Source: an uncultured Bacteroidota bacterium
GTDB lineage: Bacteria; Bacteroidota; Bacteroidia; Chitinophagales; Saprospiraceae
Length of the DNA: 64,000 nt
Reading direction: 5' to 3'
Assembly: GCA_902609095.1 (NCBI GenBank)
Contig: CACLQQ010000005.1
Location: 1 to 64,000 of the forward strand
Made by a program: the position numbers and the translations under genes. Position 1 is the stretch's first letter, and each line of letters starts with the position of its first letter. The notes under the pieces were generated by a model. The model was not told the origin of the DNA. It saw only the letters and a list, made by a program, of their open reading frames with translations, and made no database searches. Below, in pieces: positions 32,701 to 43,559 of this stretch.

Positions 32701-34445
32701 ACTCATACCAAGATTCGCACAACTCCTCGAATTATCAACAGATGAAAAGAAAAAGAGGAGATATGAGAATCCAATTAGCGTTTGGACCCAAATGATTGAG
32801 AGGAACGACGAACTTAAAAAAGATGCAATAGCTACAGATTCTACATTTTCTTTTGGAGGAGATGTTTCACGGACGAGATCCACAACTGATAGTTCAACCA
32901 GCCAGTCCTTTTTTGAGTTTAACTTAGGTATAACAAAGGAAATTGCTGCATCAGCTAAATTAGAAACTTCTGCATCCTACATAGAAAAATGCGTTGATGC
33001 TAAGTTTAAATATTATCTCGGTGGACGCAGAGGTCTCGTAACAGAAAAAACAACTACTGTAGGTTATACAATAGAGGATGACGACGACAGCGATCTCTAC
33101 GTAGTAGATATCAAATATGATGAAACATACGGAACACCTGTTTTTGATGCAACAAGTCAAACATCTTCTTGTCTATACACCGGTGGTACAAAGGTTAATA
33201 ATCCAGTGTTAACCGTTACTCCAAGTACTCAAACAAATATTGACCCAGACGGACAAGCTACCTATTCATTTCAATTTATTAACAATACTCAAATGCCGCA
33301 GAGGGGGAGATACTGATTTCAGTGAGTGCTCTTACGTCTTGGATATCGACAATTCGAGTAACCCTCATGGTACTGGTATTATAGTCAGGGGAGACAGCAT
33401 TTTCCCTCTTGAATTTAATGATATTGCCAAAGGACAGCAGATTACTCAAGATATTGCCATTAAGAGACAAGGAGCGGCAAATCAAAGTATTTATCCTTAT
33501 AAAGGACTAAAATTTGACCTTCAGCCTGTCTGTCAGGATTTGCCGGAGGAAGATTTTTCAAATGCCTCAGTTCAAATTAATGCATATTTCAATTCTCAAT
33601 GTAGTGTGATAAACCTTATGGAACCGGGGAATAGTTGGATTCACAATTTTGCATCAAATGTAATGTCAATACTTGTCAACAACTATGATAAGACAAAGAT
33701 GACTAATCTAACAGTTCAATATTCTAAAGCAAGCTTAAACTCATGGATCGATGAAATTGATCTTGAACCAAGTAGATTAAACAATTACAGTACTGCAGGC
33801 TATTACTTTGATTGGGTGATTCCTGATACGCTGCTATCAGAATATAATCTCGGGATGGAATTGACCTGCAACAATGGAGTGCTCTATTCCTTGAGAAGCT
33901 CTGGTCTAATAGATACTAAGGGGCCAATAATCTTTGGTCTTCCTACAACAATAGATGATGTATATGAGCCATCAAAAGATATAATCTCTTTATCCTATAA
34001 TGAGACTATCCGTTGTGAAAATGTAATAAGCAGTTTAACGCACGCTATCACAGGAGTTGAAATTCTACATACCGTTTCTTGCAACGATAATACCTTGCAG
34101 ATTATACCAAATTCTGCTTTAGGTACATCTTTATATAGAGTAATTGTTTCTAATGTTGAGTATAATTAGATCAATGCAAGTACACAATATAGATGGTTGT
34201 TCCTAACTGATGGATATGTGTTTGATCCAAATTGTAATCCGATCAGTGTTAGTAATAACAATCTCAATCAGGATGCTATTAGCCAAAGCACTTATAGATA
34301 AATACAGATTAGTAGTGATGGTACCGTCTGTAATGGAACCACAGTAGAATACAAAGCTGAAGAAAGCATTTCTCTTATGCCTGGATTTGAAGTAGTATCA
34401 GATAGGCAGCTTTTAGCCGAAATCGAAATCTGCGAAAATGACTAA
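29775..34445 (+). pseudogene. Very large secreted surface protein, decayed by stops and frameshifts
   Basis: Signal-like ACG-KRIVLIVLYCIRFQFVFGQ (probable ATG to ACG start loss at 29775). ORF fragments 30192-30944, 30941-32359, 32455-32745, 32615-33316 and 33240-34169, then VEYN*INASTQYRWLFLTDGYVFDPNC...YR*IQISSDG...EESISLMPGFEVVSDRQLLAEIEICEND*. In-frame TAA and TGA near 30000 and 30058. Confidence 0.75.
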
Positions 34446-34662
34446 TTCACCTATATGACCGAGGCAGAACAAAAGGATTATCTACGAGATCATCTGCTCC
34501 TCTACTCCGGATACCAATCGAATTTGCTGTCTATTAAGAAGAGTGTTGAAAAAGATCTGAATTTGCTTAATCAGCAGCTATTTGAGTCTATTGATGAAGT
34601 TTTGTTTTCGATCCATAGAACAATGAATAGTAAAGAGTTAAATCAATCAGGTCAAGCACACT

Positions 34663-36340
34663 ATGATCAATCGCACAAGCTTTCTATTTTTTCTAGTTTT
34701 TATTATTCAATATGCTCTTAAAGAACAAAATACTTCTGCTAAAGTAGATAGCATGTCAATTGCGCTCCCAGAGAAAAGAGACTCTAATTGGGTAAAAACG
34801 CTAAATGCCGTATTTTGAGAATAAACATCTCAAGGTATATCGCTGCTGGGTGCTATTATCAAGGAGCATGTATCGCTATTCAAAGAATTTCAAGATAAGA
34901 AGCTGATCGCTAAGAGTACCAATTCACTTCGCGTGTTCTACTATTATATTAGTGCGATTGATCCTGCCTTTTAGGCATGTGATACAGCCCTTGATTTGTT
35001 TAGGCAATCAGGAAATACAAACCGTGTTAGTTCTTGTCTCAACAATCTTGCTAGTATGGCGAATAATAAAGGTGATTTTGATCTTGCCATTGACGATGGT
35101 TTACAGTCTTGAGCTCTCAAAGAAGAGTTAAAAGATCGGGAGGGAGTGCATTGCTAACTCACTATTTAATCTCGGTAATACTTGGACTTATATGGATAAG
35201 TATAGTAATGGGAAAGATTACTATAGTGGAGCATTGGAGATTTATAAAGAACTTGGAGATCAGCATTCTGTTGGCGAATGTCACGAATCATTGGCATCTA
35301 TTGAAGTTGTTTATGGAAACTTCAGAGAAGCCATAGAACTTAGAAAAATGGCTTATCGCATTGCTTATGATTTTGACGACATGTATCAACAGTCACTGAT
35401 ATTAGGAAACCTTGGGCAATCTTATAGTAGTCTCAATCTCTGTGATAGTGCTCTTATTGTATTAAAACAAGCATTGCCTAAAGCCTATGAGGTGATCGAT
35501 CATGGTGGCGAATCGATGATTAAGAGAACAATTGGCGAATGTCTATCCAAGCAAGGAAAGTATATTGACGGAATCGCATATATCAATGAAGCGTTGGAAG
35601 AATCTAAAGAATTTGGCTTTACAGAAAGACTATCTGTTGATTATTGGTATTTATATGAAGCGAACAAGCGACCATCCCGCTACAACGGTGAGATGCATGC
35701 GCTGAAAAAACATATGATTCTAAGTGATTTTACCAGAGGTGTAGAAACCAAAAGACTCATACGTGATATAGAAACCAAGTACGACACTGCCAAAAAAATG
35801 CGGACATAACTTTATTAAATAAACAAACCGAACTCGAGGCAACTCGTAAGCAAGCTTTACGGGGAGGCATACCTCCACTAGCGATATCTGCTCTAAGTAT
35901 CATATACTCAATCATTCAGAGAGGAGTGAAGAAGCGACTATTGATAAAACAGGAGAAACAGTTAGAAATACAAAAAGAGAAACTACGGAGAGAGTATTAG
36001 AATACAAATAAAAAGAACTTACAGCCAAGATCTTAAAGTTGGCTATTAAAATTTTCTCCTCAACCTAGGACAAGTTTCCGATCTTAAATCATCCATACAT
36101 GATAAGGTCAACAGAGCATCATCCAAGATTGCAGGAATAATTAATTATGGTTCCGCTGATGATCACGAATGGGAACAGTTTAGTAAAGAATTTTCGAACA
36201 AGCATAATTCATTCCTGGTACGTTTCAAAGGACAGTTCGGTAAATTCAGTAAGCGTGACGTGCGCCTCATCTCTCTAATAAAAATGAACCTGAGCTCTAA
36301 AGAGATTGCGAATAGGTTGAAAAAAGGACTTAGCGAGTGA
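34663..36340 (+). pseudogene. TPR-repeat regulator with C-terminal LuxR-like HTH, decayed
   Basis: TPR region LGNLGQSYSSLNLCDSALIVLKQALPKAYEV...GECLSKQGKYIDGIAYINEALEESKE (ORF 35192-35809), coiled coil KQLEIQKEKLRRE, HTH end FKGQFGKFSKRDVRLISLIKMNLSSKEIANRLKKGLSE*. Confidence 0.7.
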
Positions 36341-36542
36341 TATAGACACCCAAAGCTTTATGCTTAATTACTAATGATCATTGTTCCACGTGGAACAAAA
36401 AGCACATATTTGCGACTTACCTTGTTCCCCGTAGAACATCCCAAATTTAGAACACGGTTTCAGAACTTAGACTATAGTTTAATGTTATTATTATCTTCAT
36501 CCCACTTTTATTAATTAATTATTAAACCATAATAATACGCGC

Positions 36543-38873
36543 ATGAGAAAACTGCTTCTTTTAGTATCTCTTTCCTTGACGATATCACTAATTGGGCAAG
36601 ACAATACTAATACCAATCTCTTTAGACAACTAGGTACTGAATTGCCATCTCCTAACAACTACAGAACGGCGTCAGGCGCACCAGGACATGAGTATTGGCA
36701 ACAGCAAGTGAATTATAAAATGTCACTTACACTTCACGACCATGAGAAGAGATTGTATGGTGATGAAACAATCTACTACACGAATAACTCACCAGACATT
36801 CTTCCTTATCTATGGATTCAACTTGATCAAAATGTAAGGGCTAAGGATAGCGATAGTCATGATATCAGAACAGAATCTATTAATCCTGAGTCTACCTCAA
36901 CCACGACTTTATCGCGCCTTAATCCAACATTCGATGGTGGCTTCAAAATAGAATCTGTTACGGACTCTAACGGTCATAAACTAAACTATGTTATTAATAA
37001 AACCATGATGCGCGTTGACCTACCTACACCGATTCAAGCCAAGGGAGGTACAACGACACTTAAGATCAAATGGTGGTATAACATCAATAATACAAGGGAT
37101 ATCGGTGGTCGCTCTGGTTATGAAGAGTTCTCTGATGGTCACAGAGTATACTGTATCGCACAATTTTTCCCAAGGTTATGTAAGTATAATGATGTGTTAG
37201 GCTGGCAGAACAAACAATTCTTAGGACGAGGAGAGTTTACTCTAGAGTTTGGTGACTATGACGTAGAGATCTCTGTTCCAAAGGATCACCTCGTCGCTGC
37301 CTCAGGTGAACTACAAAATGCCAATAGTGTATTATCTAAAGAACATAGAAGAAGATGGGCCAACGCTCAAAACTCATTTGTTCAACCAGTAACAATCCAA
37401 AGTCTCGAAGAAGCTCAAAAAAACGCTCAAAGCGATACAGACAAATATCAGACTTGGCAATTCAAAGCCTTAAATGTGAGAGATTTCGCTTTTGCCACAT
37501 CTCGTCGATTCATCTGGGATGCTCTCGGCGTTAAAATGAGTGATGGTAGAACTGTTATGGCTCAATCCATGTGGGTTCCAGAAGGAGATTGCCTATGGAA
37601 GAAATTCAGTACAAAAGCCGTTGCGCATACTATTAAATGGTATTCTCACTATACATTCGATTATCCTTATCCCGTAGCATGGTCGATTGACGGTAGCATG
37701 GGAATGGAATATCCTATGATATGTTTCAACTATGGTCGATGTGAATCAGATGATACCTATAGTAAGCGAATGAAATACGGACATATTGGCGTTATCATTC
37801 ATGAGGTAGGTCACAACTGGTTTCCTATGATCGTAAACTCAGATGAAAGACAATGGACATGGATGGATGAAGGCCTCAATACGTATGTACAGTATCTAAC
37901 TCAGCAGCACTGGGAACGTAACTATCCTCATAGAAGAGGACCTGCAGATATGATTACTGATTATATGGGTGGAGATAAATCTAAGATTTCTCCGATCATG
38001 ACGAACTCCGAAAGTATCTGGCAATTTGGTAATAATGCTTACGGCAAACCTGCAACTGCACTGAATATCTTAAGAGAAACAGTCGTGGGACGAGAACTCT
38101 TTGACTACGCCTTTAAAGAATACTCTATTCGTTGGAAGTTTAAAAATCCATATCCCGCAGACTTCTTTAGAACAATAGAAGATGCCTCAGGTGTTGACCT
38201 TGATTGGTTCTGGAGAGGATGGTTCTACACGAATGACCATGTTGATCAAGCATTAACTACCGTTAAACATTATAATATAGAAAACGGCAATCCTGTGGCC
38301 GAAAAAGATAGAGCTCGCGACTTAAGAGATAATGGTCCAAAGAATATTAGTAGTATCAGAGAAAAAGATATTGCCCAGACATATGATGAGATAGACACTA
38401 CTTTAAGAGACTTCTATACAACTTATGACGAACTCGTTCCGGATGCTGTAGATGAAGCTGAGTATAATCAATTTATAAAGAATTTATCCGCCTCAGAAAG
38501 AGAGCTTCTTGAAGATGGTAAGAACTATTATGAACTGACTATAGAAAATAATGGCGGCTTAATGATGCCAGTTATACTTCAGTTCAACTATGTAGATGGT
38601 ACTTCAGAGGACTTCAGAATTCCTGTAGAAGTCTGGAGATTCAATCCCGATAAAATCACTAAAGTTATTCCAACGGATAAAGAAGTAGAAAATGTACTAT
38701 TAGACCCTTATTTAGAAATAGCTGATGTCAACACTGATGACAATGCGTATCCTCCACGCAGAACACCTTCACGATTTGAGGCATTCAAGAATAAGAAGCC
38801 GAGAGGACCTCGTGAAAATCCGATGCAACGGGCACAACGAGCCGAACAAATGAAAAAGGAAATAAAACCCTAA
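36543..38873 (+). CDS. M1 family zinc metallopeptidase, exported
   Basis: Signal peptide; GSMGMEYPMI (GxMEN-like), VIIHEVGHNWFPMIVNSDERQWTWMDEGLNTY (HEXXH-x18-E). Confidence 0.93.
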   Translation: MRKLLLLVSLSLTISLIGQDNTNTNLFRQLGTELPSPNNYRTASGAPGHEYWQQQVNYKMSLTLHDHEKRLYGDETIYYTNNSPDILPYLWIQLDQNVRAKDSDSHDIRTESINPESTSTTTLSRLNPTFDGGFKIESVTDSNGHKLNYVINKTMMRVDLPTPIQAKGGTTTLKIKWWYNINNTRDIGGRSGYEEFSDGHRVYCIAQFFPRLCKYNDVLGWQNKQFLGRGEFTLEFGDYDVEISVPKDHLVAASGELQNANSVLSKEHRRRWANAQNSFVQPVTIQSLEEAQKNAQSDTDKYQTWQFKALNVRDFAFATSRRFIWDALGVKMSDGRTVMAQSMWVPEGDCLWKKFSTKAVAHTIKWYSHYTFDYPYPVAWSIDGSMGMEYPMICFNYGRCESDDTYSKRMKYGHIGVIIHEVGHNWFPMIVNSDERQWTWMDEGLNTYVQYLTQQHWERNYPHRRGPADMITDYMGGDKSKISPIMTNSESIWQFGNNAYGKPATALNILRETVVGRELFDYAFKEYSIRWKFKNPYPADFFRTIEDASGVDLDWFWRGWFYTNDHVDQALTTVKHYNIENGNPVAEKDRARDLRDNGPKNISSIREKDIAQTYDEIDTTLRDFYTTYDELVPDAVDEAEYNQFIKNLSASERELLEDGKNYYELTIENNGGLMMPVILQFNYVDGTSEDFRIPVEVWRFNPDKITKVIPTDKEVENVLLDPYLEIADVNTDDNAYPPRRTPSRFEAFKNKKPRGPRENPMQRAQRAEQMKKEIKP

Positions 38874-38913
38874 TAATAAAGGGTCCAAAGTTAAAACTTT
38901 GGACCCTTTATTA
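38874..38913. terminator. Bidirectional terminator between convergent genes
   Basis: Perfect 19-nt inverted repeat TAATAAAGGGTCCAAAGTT / AACTTTGGACCCTTTATTA separated by 2 nt. Confidence 0.85.
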
Positions 38914-39195
38914 CTTAGTACCCTTAGCGCTGATCAACCAATCACTCATTTCAATAGGCTTACCCTCAAACCTTTCAGCCAATTCTATTAATCGATACTC
39001 CATGCATGGTGAAACCTCTGAGTATACCGTTCCAACAATGAGATCTGAAGATTCTAATTTTTTCAATATTTTTGACAACATCCAGGATGAAATTCCATCT
39101 ATACTACGCTTTAAGTCTTTGAAATACATGATATTATTATAATCATGATTAAATATTACAAATAAACTCCACCTATTCAGAATCGGTGCAAACAT
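38911..39195 (-). CDS. HxlR-family winged-helix regulator, N-terminus uncertain
   Basis: MFAPILNRWSLFVIFNHDYNNIMYFKDLKRSIDGISSWMLSKILKKLESSDLIVGTVYSEVSPCMEYRLIELAERF. Conserved upstream residues YEPCPIKD are in frame without a visible start codon, so it may be damaged. Confidence 0.6.
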   Translation of the reverse strand: MFAPILNRWSLFVIFNHDYNNIMYFKDLKRSIDGISSWMLSKILKKLESSDLIVGTVYSEVSPCMEYRLIELAERFEGKPIEMSDWLISAKGTK

Positions 39196-39479
39196 ATCTT
39201 TAATAGGACAGGGCTCGTAAGCATATTTTAGCCATATGTCGACAAAGAATCTTTTATCTTTTCTATAAGTATAAGTCCTTGATTACCTACAATAGCATGC
39301 TTCATGTTCCTGAGCAATTCAGAGTATACTTCTTGTTCACTAATATCAATCTACCTAGCTTAGTTAGTAAAAGTAAGTTGATATACAGTAATTACTTTAT
39401 TAACTCACGCTGTTTAGAGTCGCCGAACTTCGCTTGATCCTTCGTAGAACCTTCAGAAATATCATACCTACAACTAATA

Positions 39480-39985
39480 CCATTGACGAAATACATTATA
39501 TTGATACAACCGAATCAGGCAAATAATCAATTAGCGAAATAAACGGTCACCTTATACAAAGTTCTAAAGCAATAAGCGAAGCACTTATTAGACGGACGCC
39601 CATGTTAGAAGCGGCATTTGAAGAAGTGTCTCTATCCGAGTGGTCTACTGATGAGCTTGCCTTCAATTATACAACGGCTCTCACTTAAGGACTGAGAGCT
39701 CCTAAAAAGCTCACTTATATCAGTGCCACAAAAAAGGTTAATGAAAAAATGTTATCACTATCTATTAGAGGACTGGATCATCCGTTAGATCCCAATGATA
39801 GATGAAATGAGCATGAACTCCCAAAATACACACTGTCTCAACCTGCCTTATGAAAGATGACCTTAAAAGAAATGAACTTATTTACTGAATATCATAGACA
39901 TCATCATCATGAGCAGATCATTAGTTTAGCACATCTAATACTATAAAATGATGGGAAACAGCGTTTTACATTAACTATTGGCTAA
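39480..39985 (+). pseudogene. DinB-like protein remnant
   Basis: ISEINGHLIQSSKAISEALIRRTPMLEAAFEE...KKVNEKMLSL...TLKEMNLFTEYHRHHHHEQIISLAHLIL with several stops. Confidence 0.4.
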
Positions 39986-40013
39986 GCTAATTTTGATTAC
40001 GTAAACTTGACCT

Positions 40014-41118
40014 ATGTATCAAATAAAGGCTCTTCATTTATACTTAATTTTTTTCTATAGTTACGTAGCGCAAATTAGCTCTGTAACAAGAGATGTAGCA
40101 GGTAATAATCTTACCACAGAAAGCCAGAACTGTTTCTATGAAAGCCAATCTAGCTTTAGCAACACCATCGCATCTTATAATATTTTATGCGAGTTTTTCA
40201 GGACAAAGTAATATCTCCGGCACATACAATAATTATTTAGTTCTCGGCGCAGGCAATAGTCATAAAACTAAATCTTATAATAACTATTTCATCTCCTATT
40301 TTGGCAATAGTGACTCTTTAGATGGGGATAATTGCGCTTATGAACATTCTGGTGCTTTCTGGAATTCTAGTTCTTATAATAGTTTATATGGTTACAATTT
40401 TATTTAACTAAATTCTGGAGACTATAGCTCTGTTTTTGGATATCAAACTGAATATAGTAACGACGACGACTTTAATCGCTTTTTTAGATCTAATTCACGA
40501 TACCAATCAAGAGGCGGTTCTCATAATTTCTTTGGTTCCTACTAAAGATATAACAATACTACTGCCCGATATAACAGTTCTTTTGAAAACGCTTCAGGGT
40601 AAAACAATTCAACCAAAGAATTCAATAGTTCCTTCGGACAGTTATCAGGACTAAAAAATACAACGAGTCCATACAATATCGTCATCAGTTATAGAGCATG
40701 TCCAATTAGCAATAACAGCAACAAGCACCTAAGGCTTAACATGGATGTAAATACTTCAACTAACAATGCGAGCGACGCACCTCTCATCTATAAAGAATTC
40801 GACAATCACTTTATCAAGATTAATGGCACCTTTAAAGTTACTGGTAGTGTCAATAATTCTTCCAGCAAAACTCTGAAAGAACGATTCAAAACCGTATATC
40901 CACAATTATTCCTATATAAAATTACCCAACTTACCATAGATGTATGGTCATACAAAGAATATCCTAAAAGCCGACATATCGGTCCCATAGCGGAAGAATT
41001 CTCTCAATCGTTCCGTTTAAGCAACAACGAACAAAGTATTTCTACTATTGGTGTCACAGGAGTTGCTTTAGTGGCCATAGAAGAACTTAAGAAAGTAAAC
41101 GATCAAATAAAATCTTAG
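40014..41118 (+). pseudogene. YadA-head-like repeat protein with C-terminal intramolecular chaperone (peptidase S74) domain, decayed
   Basis: Frame +1 runs 40138-41118 with in-frame TAA at 40405, 40543 and 40600. N-rich repeats (SYNNYFIS.FGN, SSYNSLYGYN, EFNSSFGQLSG). C-terminus SSKTLKERFKTVYPQLFLYKITQLTIDVWSYKEYPKSRHIGPIAEEFSQSFRLSNNEQSISTIGVTGVALVAIEELKKVNDQIKS. Confidence 0.7.
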
Positions 41119-41190
41119 CTGATTACCTTACAAAAAGCTATAGATAAGCTTTTAACAATAAGAAAGTTATATTATAAGAATAAAACTACA

Positions 41191-41994
41191 CTATGCTGCA
41201 CTCAAAAACTCACCCAAAACTTGATTAAAATCTTCCGGTAACTCCATCATAGGTGCATGCCCGCATTTGTCTATAATGTGTAATTGTGAATTAGGAATTA
41301 ATTCGTTAAACTTCTCACCAACAAATGGTGGAGTAATAGTATCCTGATTCCCCCAAACTAACAATGTTGGGCAACTAATTTTTCCTATTTGGTTTTCCAG
41401 ATTATGCTTTAATGCTGAACGTGCAGTCAAGACTATATTCAGAGCTTTATCTCTATCATTCACTGTATCAAAAACTTCATCAACCAACTCTTTAGTTGCT
41501 ACTGCCGGATCATAGAAGGTCTCGGCGGTCTTAGCTTTGATGTATTCATAGTCTCCACGTCGTGGATATCCGTCGCCCATCCCACTCTCAAATAGTCCAC
41601 TACTCCCTGTCAAAGTCATACTCGCGATAAGATCAGGACGCTCTAATACAAACAACTGTGCCAAATGACCTCCCAAAGAATTACCTAATACGTGAATTTT
41701 ATCATAGCCCTTGTAGTTCACAAACTCCCTTACAAAAGAGAGTAAACCTGCTAATCCTACCTCTTCACGCGGTAATGTATAAATCGGTAATAGAGGGACT
41801 ACAACATTGTGTGTCTCTTTGAAATGATTAATTAGCTGTTCAAAATTGCTTAGAGCACCAAACAAACCGTGTAATAGAAGAAGACAATCACCATTACCTC
41901 CAGACTCTATATATTCAAAGCCACTTTCCTTTGTTATGGCTAGTTGCATGATAGAAATTTTTAGTATCGTAAAAATAGAAAAGTTCTTCATCAC
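41191..41994 (-). CDS. Alpha/beta hydrolase
   Basis: LLLHGLFGALSNF, nucleophile elbow LGNSLGGHLAQ, CGHAPMMELPEDF. Confidence 0.9.
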   Translation of the reverse strand: MMKNFSIFTILKISIMQLAITKESGFEYIESGGNGDCLLLLHGLFGALSNFEQLINHFKETHNVVVPLLPIYTLPREEVGLAGLLSFVREFVNYKGYDKIHVLGNSLGGHLAQLFVLERPDLIASMTLTGSSGLFESGMGDGYPRRGDYEYIKAKTAETFYDPAVATKELVDEVFDTVNDRDKALNIVLTARSALKHNLENQIGKISCPTLLVWGNQDTITPPFVGEKFNELIPNSQLHIIDKCGHAPMMELPEDFNQVLGEFLSAA

Positions 41995-42000
41995 AAGCGG

Positions 42001-43077
42001 CTACTCAGACACAGACTGATACTTAATAACGAAATAATGATACAGCAAAGAAGACAGAACAATCACAGCAACCCCTTGATGAAACACGCCCCATAAAACC
42101 GGTATATGTCCGATGCTCTGCAATAGAGTAATTATACCTAAGAGTATTTGTATTAATACTACTCCTATTACTATCATAAAACTCACTCTCATGGATATAC
42201 TAATATTATTCCGAAACCACCAGTAATACACACCTAAAGCCATAACAATAAGATATGCCAATCCTCTATGAATAAAGTGTATTAATGAAAAGGTAAAACT
42301 ACCCGAATCATAAAAGATCAAACTATCAAGCGACCACAGTGACGAGTCACCCAATACTGATGGAATTATTTCTCCACCGATATCTGGCCAAGTGGGAAAA
42401 ATCATAGAAGCCTTCATACCGCTCATAATACCACCGAAGAATAACTGAGCACAAATCAGTATGATCAGATACATAGCTGATCGGGACTGTTTATTAGATG
42501 CTGCAACTTCTCTTCCTCCATGAATATATCCTAAGAAGGTCCACCACAACATAGCAAAAACACTAATTCCAATAGATAAATGAACCGATAACTTATAGGC
42601 ATTTACCCATGGTCTATTCACTAATCCGCTTGCAACCATGATCCAACCAAATATGGCAGCTAATCCAGCCAGACCAACAACCTTAGCAAGATCAGATTTT
42701 ACTTGTTGTGTTAACCATTTCTTATACCAAAAAAATAGGAATGGAAATAGAAAAACAAAACCCATACTTCGAGCCCATAACCTGTGAAAGTACTCCCAGA
42801 AATATATGAACTTGAAAGTGCCCCCTTGAAAAACGTGATCACCTAATTCCATACCCTTATTGATCTTGGCATACTGTGGAGTCTCTTTGTACTTATCAAA
42901 TTCTTCTAACCAAGAGACATCATTAAGAGGAGGCAATGTCCCAGTTACAATTTCCCACTTCGTTATAGATAGTCCAGATCCAGTCAAACGAGTTATACCA
43001 CCAATTATAATTTGAAAGTATACCATTACTAAACCTATGATTAACCATACTGAAACCGCTTGCCGTACCTGTATCAT
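42001..43077 (-). CDS. ctaA: Heme A synthase (COX15/CtaA family)
   Basis: IIIGGITRLTGSGLSITKWEIVTGTLPPLNDVSW; ARSMGFVFLFPF; eight-TM pattern. Confidence 0.93.
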   Translation of the reverse strand: MIQVRQAVSVWLIIGLVMVYFQIIIGGITRLTGSGLSITKWEIVTGTLPPLNDVSWLEEFDKYKETPQYAKINKGMELGDHVFQGGTFKFIYFWEYFHRLWARSMGFVFLFPFLFFWYKKWLTQQVKSDLAKVVGLAGLAAIFGWIMVASGLVNRPWVNAYKLSVHLSIGISVFAMLWWTFLGYIHGGREVAASNKQSRSAMYLIILICAQLFFGGIMSGMKASMIFPTWPDIGGEIIPSVLGDSSLWSLDSLIFYDSGSFTFSLIHFIHRGLAYLIVMALGVYYWWFRNNISISMRVSFMIVIGVVLIQILLGIITLLQSIGHIPVLWGVFHQGVAVIVLSSLLYHYFVIKYQSVSE

Positions 43078-43122
43078 AACTCAAAAATAGTATCAATTCT
43101 TGCTACATGATATATGGCCAAA

Positions 43123-43467
43123 TTGTCCACATTGTTTTTACTAATTATTAATTAATAAAAAAAAAATCATCATTATTAGTGCCGTTTAAATGTGGAAAAG
43201 TAATTAGGCGAATCCTTTATCAACTTAATCTAGTCACTTACTAACATAGTCATCTCATCCATCAGTTGTTGATGCTCAAGTTTTTATATATAAATCTTGT
43301 GAATTACTATGGATTTATAAACAGAGTCATGTTTAAAATAATAAGAGACAACTAAATGGCAATAAAAGTGGATAAAATATATCATTGTGAATAATCACCA
43401 AGGGTGTCTGCTAACATAACGTACCCTGAATTTAGATTATGTATAACTTGTTATTAAAAGTGGAAAA
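43123..43467. promoter_or_regulatory. Cluster of DnaA-box-like 9-mers in an AT-rich intergenic region
   Basis: TTGTCCACA 43123-43131, TGTGGAAAA 43191-43199, AGTGGATAA 43367-43375, TGTGAATAA 43386-43394 (exact reverse complement of TTATNCACA), AGTGGAAAA 43459-43467. Confidence 0.4.
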
Positions 43468-43559
43468 GTGACTATCATATAACCCTGATTATAAGTGATA
43501 AACATATTTTTAATTTTTAATATGTTTGTAATACTCAAAATAGGTATATCCATAAGATA

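Noticed and set aside
34455-34721. 88-aa ORF MTEAEQKDYLRDHLLLYSGYQ...
   Set aside because: Could be a fragment of another protein, but it overlaps the start of the decayed TPR regulator and has no firm family match; not listed as a gene.
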